NCBI GenBank assembly: GCA_026168455.1
Contig: CM047428.1
Span: 35,205,255 to 35,269,254, forward strand
Direction: 5' to 3'
Length of the DNA stretch: 64,000 bases
Source of the DNA: Theocolax elegans
Lineage: Eukaryota > Arthropoda > Insecta > Hymenoptera > Cerocephalidae
The number at the start of each line of letters is the position of its first letter. Within the stretch, counting starts at the first letter, position 1. The position numbers were made by a program, and so were the translations under genes. This document shows, in pieces, positions 43,790 to 54,871 of the stretch. The notes under the pieces were generated by a model. The model was not told the origin of the DNA, searched no databases, and saw only the letters and a program-made list of their open reading frames with translations.

Positions 43790-44850
43790 TGTTACGACCC
43801 GACTTCGTGAAGTCGGTGTCTTCGTGGGAGTTCCGCTAAAAAATAATTATTTGTTTAACGCGGTAGACTCGCTGTCAGCTCGAGAACCTCTCTGTTTCAT
43901 TACCTGTGCGTTATGTGAATGTGGCGTTACGTTACGTTTAAAGACTTATGAATAACGTGACTGCTGGTGAGCGTTATGTCACGTGTAACTATCCTATGAA
44001 TAACGTGACTGCTGGTGAGCGTTATGTCACGTTTATAAACGTTTATGTAGGATTTACTTGTTAGGATAGTGTTATTATGAAATAATTATTCATTTATATT
44101 ATTTTATTTAAAGTATCGATATATGATTTGATTATTATACTTTATCAAATACACTATTTATAATAAGCCATAATTCCCAAAATAAATTTCCGAATAATCA
44201 GACTTTACATGTGTTTTATTATTCTTAAGTTACACGATATTAATTCGTGGCAATGAATTAAAGTTTTTAATATAATGATGTAGAGTCTTACTGCGAATGC
44301 TTGATTTGCTGGATTCGCGTTCAGCGGGCCCTTATCCTTCTGATACCGTCGAATTTCGTTAGCGACTGCTCGAAGGTCGGATCCTTTTCGTCGGATGCAC
44401 GATATTAATCGGTTTTAATCAATTAATATCTCTGTGAGATGTATTTAATTCACTAACGCCGGCGATCCTACGGCGGAGACACTATTCTATCAACTCACTT
44501 CCTGGGACACGTTAACCAAGTTGCGTACGTTGGACTCGCGGGTTCTCTAAGTCCGGAGGCAAACGGCTCGGAGGAAAGAATTAGTCTGACGTATTGTTCG
44601 AATTTACAATTTGAAGAGCCGTTTACGTCCTTGATTTGAACCAATAAGCGATCGACGCGCATAAAGCTTAGGTTCTTAACTTTATTGCAAAAATGCTGCG
44701 TCGATGCTTTAGCGGTCAGCGACCGATGCCGTTTCGCAAAGTAAGCTTAATTTTCATTTCTACGCGTGTTCTTTATAATTCGATTTTTTCAACTTATAAA
44801 AATATATATTATTATAACTAAATATATTTAGACGTCTATGGGATGTCACA
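43790..44850 (-). repeat. Minus-strand LTR, about 1.06 kb
   Basis: Read on the minus strand it starts TGTGACATCCC at 44850 and ends GGGTCGTAACA at 43790. A G-rich polypurine tract (44851-44863) precedes it on that strand, which identifies it as a 3' LTR. It contains a direct duplication of about 48 bp (TGAATAACGTGACTGCTGG at about 43949 and 43997) and a hairpin CCGACTTC/GAAGTCGG near its end. The element body to the right is not recognisable. Confidence 0.6.
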
Positions 44851-44869
44851 TCCCCCCCCCCCCTTTACG

Positions 44870-45862
44870 TTGATTGCCGTCCCCGACAATCAGAATGAGT
44901 TTTAAACTAGGTGAAAAAACGAATCACGTGTAACGGCGGCGGTTGCTAATGCTTGGTTTTGTGTCAGAAGTGCATTACAATCGTTATAAGTTTTGGTTTT
45001 AGTCATTATCGGTTCTGACTTTACATAATATTATCATTTTTGCTTAGGTTAATTCGTATTTTCATTACATTTTAGTTATACAATCGCAGTATTTTATTAA
45101 TGTAATACATGATTTGGTTTTTAACTCGTATCGGAATCGTACATTTGTTTGTAATTGTATGTTATTAAATTGATTCAAAATGTTTTTATAAATAATTTCT
45201 TTACGTTAAAAGTAACATATTTGGTAATTCTCATTGTTTGTTGGTTATTTTTACGAGTATACTTCGCATTTTTGATATTTCGTAACTTTGAAATTGATAA
45301 TTAACAAATTAATTGTTGTTAACTAATTAACTTTATTGCATTATTTCCTATATTAATATTAATTTTGACCTTAGTTGTAAAATTTGGTGGGTTTATTTTA
45401 TTAGAATTTTTAATAGTTTTGATTTTATAGCTTAATAAACAATTAATTTGTTAACTTTCGCCTTCTTGATAGTTATGTGCATTTATTTATCGCTTTGATG
45501 GATACAATGATTGATATGGTTTTATCTATTATTTGTGATTTTAAATTAACAATTCACTGTTAATAACAATATAATGTGGTTTTGCTTTTGCCTGCAAAAA
45601 TATTATCTTTAGTCATAATTGTAAAATTAAGGCTATGTGGAATTCGTGTAAATGCATAATTCATCGATTTAATCGCTTTTAAACAATTTAATTATTTATT
45701 TCTAATTTTTATAATATAACAGTTATTTTGTATATGTTATAGTGGTAGTTAATCAATTTTTATTTTTGATATAGCTTGAATTTTCGATATAAATAAATTA
45801 AATTGTTTATAACATTATTGACAAATTTTAATAAACAAATTTTAATTTTACTAGAAATATTT
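44870..45862. other. Very AT-rich stretch, no gene seen
   Basis: There is no ORF above background and no matched repeat. Confidence 0.6.
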
Positions 45863-45865
45863 TTA

Positions 45866-46510
45866 TCTAGCTTTGAATTAACCTAAACTCTTTATTTGAT
45901 CAATATGTACAATAAATGAACCTTAATTGGTAAATTATGGACGTTTTTAAAAAAATTGAATCTTCTAATGGTATAATCGTCCCGCAAATACGTATACATG
46001 GATTTTTTAGATCATTGTTCATAAATTTGAGGCTAGATTTTAAAAATTCGACATGACGGATCCAACATGGCGGAACGAATATAGTACATAATGCTTTAAA
46101 ATTACGAGAAAATGTGTGTAGGGGATTTTTGGGGTCCTTGATCATGCATTTAAGCTTAGATTTTCTTAATTCAAAATAGCGGATCTTTTACTACCGACCA
46201 CATTTCATGAAATGACTGAATTTCATGCGATACTGTTTATTACATGGGAAGTTTATGCAAGAAAAATTTTTCCACTATTTCATAAAATGTAGTCGGTAGT
46301 AATAGATCCGCTATCTTGAATTAGGAAAATCTAATCTTAAATGCATGATCAGTGACCTCAAAAACTCATGTATATGTATTTTTGCGACGGTTGTACCAGA
46401 GAAGTGAATGTTCTTAAAAACGTCCATAATTTACCAAATAATGTTCACTTTTTGTAGATATTAATAAAATAAAGAGATTAGGTTAATTCAAAGCAAGATA
46501 AAAAAAATTC
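45866..46510. mobile_element. Foldback element, about 645 bp
   Basis: Outer blocks CTTTGAATTAACCTAA and TTAGGTTAATTCAAAG, then TAAATTATGGACGTTTTTAA and TTAAAAACGTCCATAATTTA, then GATCATGCATTTAAG and CTTAAATGCATGATC pair around an axis near 46235. An 81-codon minus-strand frame over one arm is not credible. Confidence 0.8.
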
Positions 46511-46639
46511 ATCAAGTTTATTAATGTGAAGAAAATTGACAAAAAATAAAATGCAAATAATTTTTCAATTTTTTTAATTAAAATGCGCCATATTGTTTTT
46601 TGGAGTTCCTACTATACAATTCTGACAGCACCAATCGAA

Positions 46640-48425
46640 AGAGCGACCTCAGAAATAGTAGAAAATATATGCTTGGAATTTTTTAATTCATTTTGTTACT
46701 GCAGAAGATAAGCCTCAAATATCATATGAAAATGTTGCTCTTCCTAGACTTAATGGGGTAATTAGTCAAGTGTATAATCTCAAATTGCACCAAATTATAA
46801 AAAAAAATGATGAGAAGCACGTAACCCCAAATGATTTGGAATATTATGATATGTATCACAAATATTATGTTACATGGAATAAAACTTATCTAAAAAACTG
46901 TTGTGATATGTTCAAACGATATGGAGCTTTCATTACATCCGGCACTTAAATGTATTCGGAACCGGGCCGGATGATCAATCCGGCTAGCCGTATTTAATTT
47001 CTACTCGGGTTGCTTAGGTGGTAGGTACGTCCATAATAATTATTTTAAAAATACGTACTGAATATACTGCATGAATATCATACGTATAATACAGTTTTTT
47101 AACAAAAAACTCTTTATTTTATAACATTATTTTATGTTTATCCGTTAGAATCAGAACAAGATGCTATAAAGAAAGCGACATCATAACTAAAGAGATTGAT
47201 TATTTCTAAGCAATTGACTTCAAGCGAATCAACTGAAGATGACAACTATGACACTACTGAGGAATATAACAAACCAGTAAGTTTTTTGTATCAAATTTAT
47301 TTAATAATTGTAACGGGTACATATTTTAATGTTTATTTTACTTTTTCAGCCAAAATTAAATGTATGCAAGAAAATAATTCAAACTGAAAGCAGAGAAAGA
47401 ACTTTAGAAATCTACAAATAACAAATTTTGTTGAATAATATTATATAATTAAAATGTGTACCCGTTACAATTATTGAATAAATTTGATACAAAAAACTTA
47501 CTGGCTACTATAACTACTCGTTGATAATGTAGAAGAGAAACAAGCATCTGATTTATTAAGAGTTAATTTAATTGGTGTCGTTAAATATGGGTCGCAAAGC
47601 AAAGCTGGTGAGTAATGTTAACTATTTCTATTATGATATATTACGATATGATATAATTACGATTATATTGATCATCTTGGTTACATTTAGATACCTGCAA
47701 GATATAAATATTTTATTATATAAAAGTATGGATTAACTTTTTTTAACCTTCTTTTTATTAGCTTTTTATTAAATTTGATTTAAAATTTAATTATTTGACT
47801 TATTAATACATTATTTAATAATTTATATCAATTTTGTTACAGTAAAGAAGCAGAAAGCAAGAAAAAGTTTTGTGAACCCTCCAAATAAATTACAACGTTT
47901 GTTCTCGTTTAATAGGACCTTGTCAATTACAGAGCAACGTATCTTTGCTGACACCTGACACTCAACAAAGGCGCTTCTGCTCAGGTCTTCCTTCGGATGG
48001 TTGTTCACAATCCCCGTTAGTAAAACATCGTTTGTTTTATATACATTATAATTATAATACAATTTAAACAATTTAAATTTATATTTCATAATTTTATTTT
48101 ACCTATCTCAGAAATGAAGGATTGATTGACCATACATTACCTCACATTTTAACAACTCCAACTTGTAGTAGATCAACTTCCAGTACACCAGAATTTGCGG
48201 TTTCGCGCAAATCAAGCTTGCCAGAAATTTCACGTGAATCAACGAAAATCGCAAACAGAAGATCTATAGTAAGAAAGCTAGATTTTGAAAGCTAGAAATG
48301 AAGAAAGGGATATAGAAGACCAACCTCAAGAAGATGTAGAACCTGATTAACCAAATATAGAAAATAATAACGCAGAAAATGCACATGACAATAATGGTAA
48401 CTCATTTATAACAATTTTTCTAATT
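46640..48425 (+). pseudogene. Degraded multi-exon gene of unknown family, 5' part
   Basis: Several short coding-like segments are separated by AT-rich DNA with good splice motifs. A segment at about 46690-46948 (ENVALPRLNGVISQVYN, YYDMYHKYYVTW) ends at a stop. 47150-47277 (acidic, SSESTEDDNYDTTEEYN) ends at a GTAAGT donor, with a TTTTTCAG acceptor at about 47349. 47540-47610 ends at GTGAGT. 47842 follows TTGTTACAG (KKQKARKSFVNPPNKLQRL). 48113 follows TATCTCAG (TLPHILTTPTCSRSTSS). I do not recognise the protein. Stops within several segments argue that it is a pseudogene or intron-bearing transposon relic. Confidence 0.4.
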
Positions 48426-49453
48426 TTTAGTAAAAAAGTAACTTTATTGATCATCACGAACAGTTGTTAACAGAATTTTTTTGCCGACGTTTCGGACGTT
48501 TTATCGCCGTCCCTTTTCAAGGCTAAAAAGTATATATTACAGTTTAAAAAAATATAAATAAATACAAGCAACGAAACATTTAACTCGATGTCACAAGACA
48601 ACTTCACACACTCACCAAATTAAAAAAAACAACATATCACTCGTGTGGTTACATCTCGGCAAAAGAAACCCTCTCAAGCATATTACATATCGATCTATAA
48701 AAATTTAACAAATCAAATTTAATTCTTGCATTGAGTCGGTATTAGCGTACTAAATGTGGTGAGGAGGTTGGACGACTCGCATATAAAGTATCGGAGCTCT
48801 CCGGGGAATCCCGGTTGTATTAAGGCTGACGCTGCGTGCCACTTCTCCGCGGCGCATGTTCGCCTGATACGCGAGAGCACACGACTCGACTTAGCATCGC
48901 AATACAGAGTGTTCCCCTCTCTTTTTGGATGGATTTAATGATGTACGGGACGAATATATATATTGTGAATGTATTGGTAAGAGGTTAGGCACGAGTCTGT
49001 TGGCATTATGAATATTAATTGTGACTTGGGACTCCCTTTGGGGAGGTCCTATGTATATTTTTTAAACGAGTGTTCTGATAGCGATAACGTAGGTAGTTAA
49101 AAGATATTTATTAAATTGTTTTATTAAAAAAATTATTGTTTCAATGCAAGAATTAAATTTGATTTGTTAAATTTTTATAGATTGATATGTAATATGCTTG
49201 AGAGGGTTTCTTTTGCCGAGATGTAACCACACGAGTGATATGTTGTTTTTTTTAATTTGGTGAGTGTGTGAAGTTGTCTTGTGACATCGAGTTAAATGTT
49301 TCGTTGCTTGTATTTATTTATATTTTTTTAAACTGTAATTTATATACTTTTTAGCCTTGAAAAGAGACGGCGATAAAACGTCCGAAACGTCGGCAAAAAA
49401 ATTCTGTTAACAACTGTGTTCGTGATGATCAATAAAGCTACTTTTTTACTAAA
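48426..49453. mobile_element. Foldback element of about 1 kb, in an intron of the degraded gene
   Basis: The left arm (48426 to about 48735) and right arm (about 49145-49453) pair over about 300 bp, for example TTGCCGACGTTTCGGACG with CGTCCGAAACGTCGGCAA. The loop of about 400 bp is GC-richer and non-coding. The element falls between a donor-like site near 48398 and an acceptor-like site near 49538. Confidence 0.88.
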
Positions 49454-49534
49454 GATTACTTGGACGAACGATAAATTCATTTAAACAATATAATTTATCT
49501 AATTATTTAAAAAATAATCAATACAAATATTTTT

Positions 49535-50400
49535 ACAGACTTAGAAGAACCTATTTACAAATTGGTTTAGAATTTCTGTACACATATAAACCAAAGCTTT
49601 ACAAAATGTACAATAAAGAAAAATTCGATTTGACTCCAAGTTAATATTTTTAGAATATATATTACATGCAATTCATTTTAGTATATATTAGAACAATTTT
49701 ACAAAAATTATATTTTTATAGGATTTGAGGAACCTTATTCTAGGTATGAAGAGTTTGACAATAAGGTAACATAGATTGTTAAGATATACACAATATAGTT
49801 AAATAATTATTTGGTTAAATGTTTAAAATAATTATCAAGTAACTTTTTATTTGACACGTCAAAAATATTTAAAATAAATAAAATATAGTTTTTGTTAGTC
49901 TAAGAAAAACTTATGTTAATAATAATTACTTTATTACATAGTGAATGATAACATATTAAGATTTGTCTAGTTAATTCTGATTTTGATACATATCTTTAAT
50001 TAATATGATGCAATACTCTAAGTAATTAATAAATTCTTATTATCTATATTGCAGATTTACTTAGGTTGCAATGTGAAGGTTGGAAAATAATCTTGGAGTA
50101 TAGCGAAATCGAAAAAACATACTACTTTGGCAAAGAAAGCTCTTAGCAGAACGTTGCCTTGATTTAAAGAAATGTAAAAAAAGAATTCCTAAACAAAATT
50201 CTTTACAACTCTGTTCTCCACGTAAAGTAGAATTATACTTAACTAGGTATTATAATATTAGTGATATAATAATAAATTATGTTCTAAATTTGTATTATTT
50301 TATTATAAAAATATTTCATTTTGGTTTATACAGTGATTACTTGCAAGAGCATAACAAATATAAAGAGTTACCGGATCATGAAACAGATGTCATGATTCAA
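49535..50400 (+). pseudogene. Degraded multi-exon gene, 3' part
   Basis: Further coding-like segments follow acceptor-like TTTTTACAG (49538), TATTGCAG (about 50053) and TTTATACAG (about 50334). One segment ends at a TAGGTATT donor near 50245. The text includes CSPRKVELYLTRY and later EHNKYKELPDHETDVMIQMD. The splice order matches the segments upstream, so both parts probably belong to one gene. The family is unknown. Confidence 0.4.
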
Positions 50401-50948
50401 ATGGATATTGCATTAAGTATTTATGTATTCTATAATACATTAACAATATTTTCATATTCAATTTAATAATTATTTTACATTAAAAGTTCCTTACTTTGAA
50501 TTCATTCTTTATGTACGTATATATGCAGTAGCGTGCAAAAGTTTTAGATCAAGCTATTCTCTGTCAATGATTATTTACACAGTTTAAATTAAAAAATAAA
50601 TTTACACAGTTGTAATAATTTCTGTGCTAATATATCTTATTCCGGAAATTAATTACAGATTTTATACTGTTTTTATACCTTCATTTACATAAATAATATT
50701 AGTAAAAATTGATTAATCCGAAATTTTTACACGCCACAGAATATATAAAACTGTATGCCTAAAATGGTTACATGAGTTTTACCTGAAAATCAGCTGATAA
50801 TCAGCTGCGATTTTGACACGATTTTCACCTGAAAATTAGTTGATTTTCAGCTGATCAGAGTGACCAGTTGGCGATTTTTTTTCCTTTTCTCTCTTACGTA
50901 TATTGATGTTTATTAAGCAAGAGCAACAAGGAGAAAAAATCGCCATCT
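50400..50948. other. AT-rich stretch with TCAGCTGA words
   Basis: It contains a cluster of CAGCTGAT and ATCAGCTG words at about 50790-50860. The phrase CGATTTTTTTTCC with CAAGAGCAACAAGG suggests a small insertion at 50860-50965, between that cluster and the gypsy relic. There is no gene. Confidence 0.4.
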
Positions 50949-50964
50949 GGCAACCCTGCAGCTG

Positions 50965-51835
50965 ATTATCATCTGAGTTTTCGCAGCAGGGTTTCGTCTC
51001 GTTAATTGTTAACGTTTCACGATATTCGATTCTAGAAAGAGCATCCGCAACCGTGTTATCACTTCCGGCAATATAGCAAATTTCTGTTCCAAATTGAGAT
51101 AAATATTCAAGTTGTCTTTCGCGTCGTTTTGGCGATTTATCTATATTATTACTAAATGCATAAATAAGTGGTTTGTGATCCGTAAAAATTTTAAAGTTTC
51201 TACCTTCGACAAAATAATAAAAGTATTTGACCGCTTCAAAAATAGCTGTTAACTCGCGATCATATGTAGAGTATTTTAATTGCGCGTCGGAGAATTTACG
51301 TGAAAAAAATTTTAAAAGTCTCCAAATTCCCCTGACTCGTTGCTCAAGAACAGCACCCATCAGATGCGAGACTATTCTAACTGCACAATCTGGATCTTCC
51401 ATTGGAAGTGACAAATAGGATGCATTGACTAAATTTTGCTTCGTATTTTCGAAAGTAATTGATTCCTCCGGAGTTCAGTCGTTAAAATTTTTATCTTTCT
51501 TTTTAACCCCACCTAAATATTTTAGCAAATGTTTTTGAAAGTGTGACGCACGTGGTAAACTTTTCCGGTAAAAATTCACCATACCTAGAAATCGTCTCAG
51601 TTTTTCTACCGTGTGCAGTTTAGGAAAATTTTGGATTACTTTAATCGTTTAATAAGTCGGTTAAAAATCCTGAGCATTAATTTATACCCTAAAATATCCA
51701 ATTCACTAACTCCAAATAAACATTTATCTAAGTTTAGTTTCAGATTAGCTTTATTTAGTCTGTCAAATATCGTTCAAAAATACGAAAGTATAATCCAAAT
51801 CAATTTTGAGATTTTTTCACCCTCCATTGTGTATT
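50965..51835 (-). pseudogene. Gypsy RNase H and reverse transcriptase remnant, minus strand
   Basis: On the minus strand the reverse transcriptase C-terminal part (LNKANLKLNLDKCLFG; SELDILGYKL) is followed by FQKHLLKYLGGVKKK, a stop near 51478, and RNase H motifs (FFSRKFSDAQLKYSTYDREL, FKIFTDHKPLIYAFSN, IAGSDNTVADALSR). The usual TDAS motif before GAVLEQ is replaced by unrelated residues. Integrase is absent. Confidence 0.8.
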
Positions 51836-52216
51836 TTAAATAATTGTTGGGATGATGAGGGTCACACAGTAAAAAACACAAATTTTTACTTTTTTGTACA
51901 ACGTTTCATCTGCTTATTTGTAGACCTCTTCAGGTACTGAAATATTTATTGAACACAACTATATAAATTATAATAATACTTAACAGACTTAGCTCCTTGA
52001 GCAGTATTAATTGTTTTCGTTCGTTCAGTGTCATAGGTATATAACGGTTTTCTATAATTGTCTATATTGATGTATTGTTATAATTTATTTAGTTGTGTTC
52101 AATAAATATTTCAGTACCTGAAGAGGTCTGCAAATAAGCAGATGAAACGTTGTACAAAAAAGTAAAAATTTGTGTTTTTTACTGTGTGACCCTCATCATC
52201 GCAACAATTATTTAAA
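51833..52216. mobile_element. Foldback element, about 384 bp, inside the gypsy relic
   Basis: TTTTAAATAATTGTTG at the left and CAACAATTATTTAAAA at the right begin arms of about 130 bp. These also pair through ATGATGAGGGTCACACAGTA and TACTGTGTGACCCTCATCAT. It splits the reverse transcriptase near the catalytic region. Confidence 0.88.
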
Positions 52217-52304
52217 ATATAATCCAAATTACCTAATATATGCCTTTGAAAAGTCTGACTCGCATTTCTAAAACCGAAACCCATAGCGACATACTCAAAA
52301 ATAG
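52217..52304 (-). pseudogene. Gypsy reverse transcriptase piece beyond the foldback
   Basis: On the minus strand it reads VAMGFGFRNASQTFQRHILG, the conserved block before the catalytic YxDD. It joins the relic at 50965-51835 once the foldback is set aside. It ends at 52304, where the next element starts. Confidence 0.75.
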
Positions 52305-52339
52305 ATAGCGGCCGCTACCAGAGATCATGATGATAGGGC

Positions 52340-53026
52340 TGGAGGAGAAGACCCTCCGAGTGAAAAAGAAACTCGTTGGTGGGTCCAAGTGGGCATTGCC
52401 GGCTACCGCGTACGCGCCTTGTTCGATACGGGAGCATCGCGCACGGTAATGGGTTCGATTGGTCTACAATTGGCCACGGCCTGCGGCTGTCCACTCATCC
52501 CGAGCAACGGAAGGAAAGTGAAAGTGCCAGGAAACCAGACGGTGGCGATCGCTGGTTACGTAGACCTGCCTTTCGAGGTTGCCGGGATAAAGCGAGATAT
52601 TCGCGTAGCCGTACTTCCGGACGATCTAATCGACTGTTACGTCGGAACGGACTTCATCCGTGGTTTTGGCGCAGTTTTGGATCCAAACGAGAATAAACTT
52701 TGGATCAAAGCGGCCAACAAGTCCGTAGATCTGTAAATAGCGAGCATATCGCGAATCGATGCGTTCGAGGTAGCATCGATCGGACTAGCAGACTTATTGC
52801 CAGAGGAGCAAGAAAGACTGCATACACTGGCTGACCGATACCTGGGTACAACGGGGAGGCCGTTGGGATGTACATCTCTGATTGAGCACGCGATCGACGT
52901 GGGTGCGACGCGGCCAATCAAACAGAAATATTATCCCGTCTCTAAGCGAATAGAGGAAGAGATGCACGCCCAGGTTAAGGAGATGCTCGACGCGGGTCAA
53001 CCAGTGGATGGTCGAGCCCCGTAGTA
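52340..53026 (+). pseudogene. Gypsy protease and linker
   Basis: The aspartic protease motif LFDTGASRTVMG (about 52420-52450) and the domain end YVGTDFIRGFGAVLD are clear. A TAA at 52734-52736 breaks the frame, which then continues unchanged (RIDAFEVASIGLADLLPEEQ) into the reverse transcriptase N-terminal region KQKYYPVSKRIEEEMHAQV. A frameshift near 52998-53005 moves it to the frame of the next entry. Confidence 0.8.
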
Positions 53027-54871
53027 ATGGTCCGTAAACCTAACGGGAAGTATCGGTTCTGTATTGACTATCGGAAGGTCAATGCAGTGTCGAAAACCGA
53101 TGCTTACCCGCTGCCTAACATGGACGGCATACTACGGAAGCTCAAGAACGCGAGGAACATCAGCACGCTAGACTTGAGTAGCGCGTACCACCAGATACCG
53201 CTAAGACCGGAGTCAGCGGCTATAACCGCGTTCACAGTACCTGGGCTAGGCTTATTCCAATTTAAAAGGATGCCTTATGGCCTATCCCCGGCGGGAGCCA
53301 CGTTCCAGAGGTTAGTGGACAAAATCATAGGGCCTGAGCTCGAGCCCTATGCATTTTCGTACCTCGATGATATAATCATCGCCACAGAGATCTTCGAGGA
53401 ACACGAAAAGTGGCTAAAGTATGTCCTGAAGAGAATCAACGAGGCTAGTCTCACAGTGAATCGGGATAAGAGTGTATTTGGACGTACTGAGGTAAAATAT
53501 CTCGGAGTATTGGTTAATCGCGATGGAATCAGGCCAGACCCCGAGAAAATCGAGCTGATCATCAATTATCCGGCGCCCAAGAATCTAAAACAACTTAGAA
53601 GATTCCTTGGTATGGGTTCGTGGTACCGGAAATTCTTACGAGACTTTGCTACCTTGGCCGAGCCGCTGACAAGGCTTACCAAGAAGGACCGTAAGTTTGA
53701 ATGGCTCGAGGAGCAGCAACAGGCATTCGATCAGATTAAGGCGCTGATCGCAACTGCTCCCGTCCTAGCGAGGCCAGAGTTCAATGTGCAGTTTGTCATA
53801 CAAACGGACGCGAGCGACACTGGCATTGGCGCAGTACTTCTCCAGGTGATTAATGGGGAAGAGAGAGTACTAGAGTTCGCCAGTAGGACGTTAAACCAGG
53901 CCGAACGCAATTATAGCGTTACGGAACGAGAGTGCCTGGCGGTTATATGGGAGATTGGTAAATATAGACCTTATATAGAAGGCTATCACTTTCGCGTTAT
54001 AACCGACCATAGTAGCTTACGTTGGCTGCGTAGCTTACACAGTCCAACGGGTAGATTGGCGCGATGGGCACTAGAGTTGCAGGGACACAGCTTTGATGTG
54101 GAGCATCGAAAAGGCGCCCTGAACTACGTACCCGACGCGCTATCGCGGATGAGCGAGGAGGAGGCCCTCGCCATCGACGCAATATCTTGGGTAGAGGAGT
54201 CCCAAGACGAGTGGTTTCAGAATTGGCTGAAACGAGTAAAATCTAGTCCAAGGGATTTTCCTCGTTGGAAGTGTGTCGGAGGACGACTATACTTTCACAA
54301 GCCAAACGAGTTAATCGACGAAACATTTGGAGACGAGGACGCGTGGAAGTTAGTTATTCCGAAGGAACACCGAAAAGCGGTCCTCGAGGAAAGCCACGAC
54401 TCTCCTACGTCTGGCCATGCTGGACGTGAGAAGACGTTTGCCAGTCTGGCTAAGTATTACTACTGGCCAGGTTATTACGCCGACGTGAAGGACTACGTGC
54501 GCCGCTGTCTCGTCTGTCAACAATGCAAGGTGGATCAGCGATTACCTGCAGGACTGATGGAAAAACGCACGGTCGGACCCTTTGTACGGAGCAAGGGCGG
54601 ATACGAATACATCCTCGTATTCTTGGATTTATTCACCCGGTGGGCGGAGTGTATACCAATTCGCAAAGTCAACGCGAAAACCATTCTCAAGGAGTTTAAA
54701 GAGAGGATAGTTTTGCGATATGGTACTCCCGAGGTATTCCTTTCGGATAACGGTACTGAATTTAAAAATAAGGCCGTCGACGAATACCTACAAGAGGTGG
54801 GGATACATCATACCACCACTCCGCCCTATTTCCCCAAGCGAATCCGGTTGAACGCGTCAACCGAACGCTGA
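53027..54871 (+). CDS. Gypsy reverse transcriptase, RNase H and integrase core (one internal deletion)
   Basis: A 614-codon frame. Its first methionine is not the real start; pol continues from upstream. The reverse transcriptase shows FCIDYRKVNAVSKTDAYPL, TLDLSSAYHQIPL and catalytic YLDD at 53360-53371. RNase H shows QTDASDTGIGAVLLQ, VTERECLAVIWE and HRKGALNYVPDALSR. The integrase zinc region has H-H and CLVCQQC. In the catalytic core, the segment that should hold the first aspartate is missing between EKRTVGP and FVRSKGG, while the second is present in FLSDNGTEF. The frame ends at a single-base deletion near 54835. Confidence 0.88.
   Translation: MVRKPNGKYRFCIDYRKVNAVSKTDAYPLPNMDGILRKLKNARNISTLDLSSAYHQIPLRPESAAITAFTVPGLGLFQFKRMPYGLSPAGATFQRLVDKIIGPELEPYAFSYLDDIIIATEIFEEHEKWLKYVLKRINEASLTVNRDKSVFGRTEVKYLGVLVNRDGIRPDPEKIELIINYPAPKNLKQLRRFLGMGSWYRKFLRDFATLAEPLTRLTKKDRKFEWLEEQQQAFDQIKALIATAPVLARPEFNVQFVIQTDASDTGIGAVLLQVINGEERVLEFASRTLNQAERNYSVTERECLAVIWEIGKYRPYIEGYHFRVITDHSSLRWLRSLHSPTGRLARWALELQGHSFDVEHRKGALNYVPDALSRMSEEEALAIDAISWVEESQDEWFQNWLKRVKSSPRDFPRWKCVGGRLYFHKPNELIDETFGDEDAWKLVIPKEHRKAVLEESHDSPTSGHAGREKTFASLAKYYYWPGYYADVKDYVRRCLVCQQCKVDQRLPAGLMEKRTVGPFVRSKGGYEYILVFLDLFTRWAECIPIRKVNAKTILKEFKERIVLRYGTPEVFLSDNGTEFKNKAVDEYLQEVGIHHTTTPPYFPKRIRLNASTER

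Noticed and set aside
52637..53000. Minus-strand frames opposite the gypsy protease
   Set aside because: They are shadows of a clear plus-strand pol.
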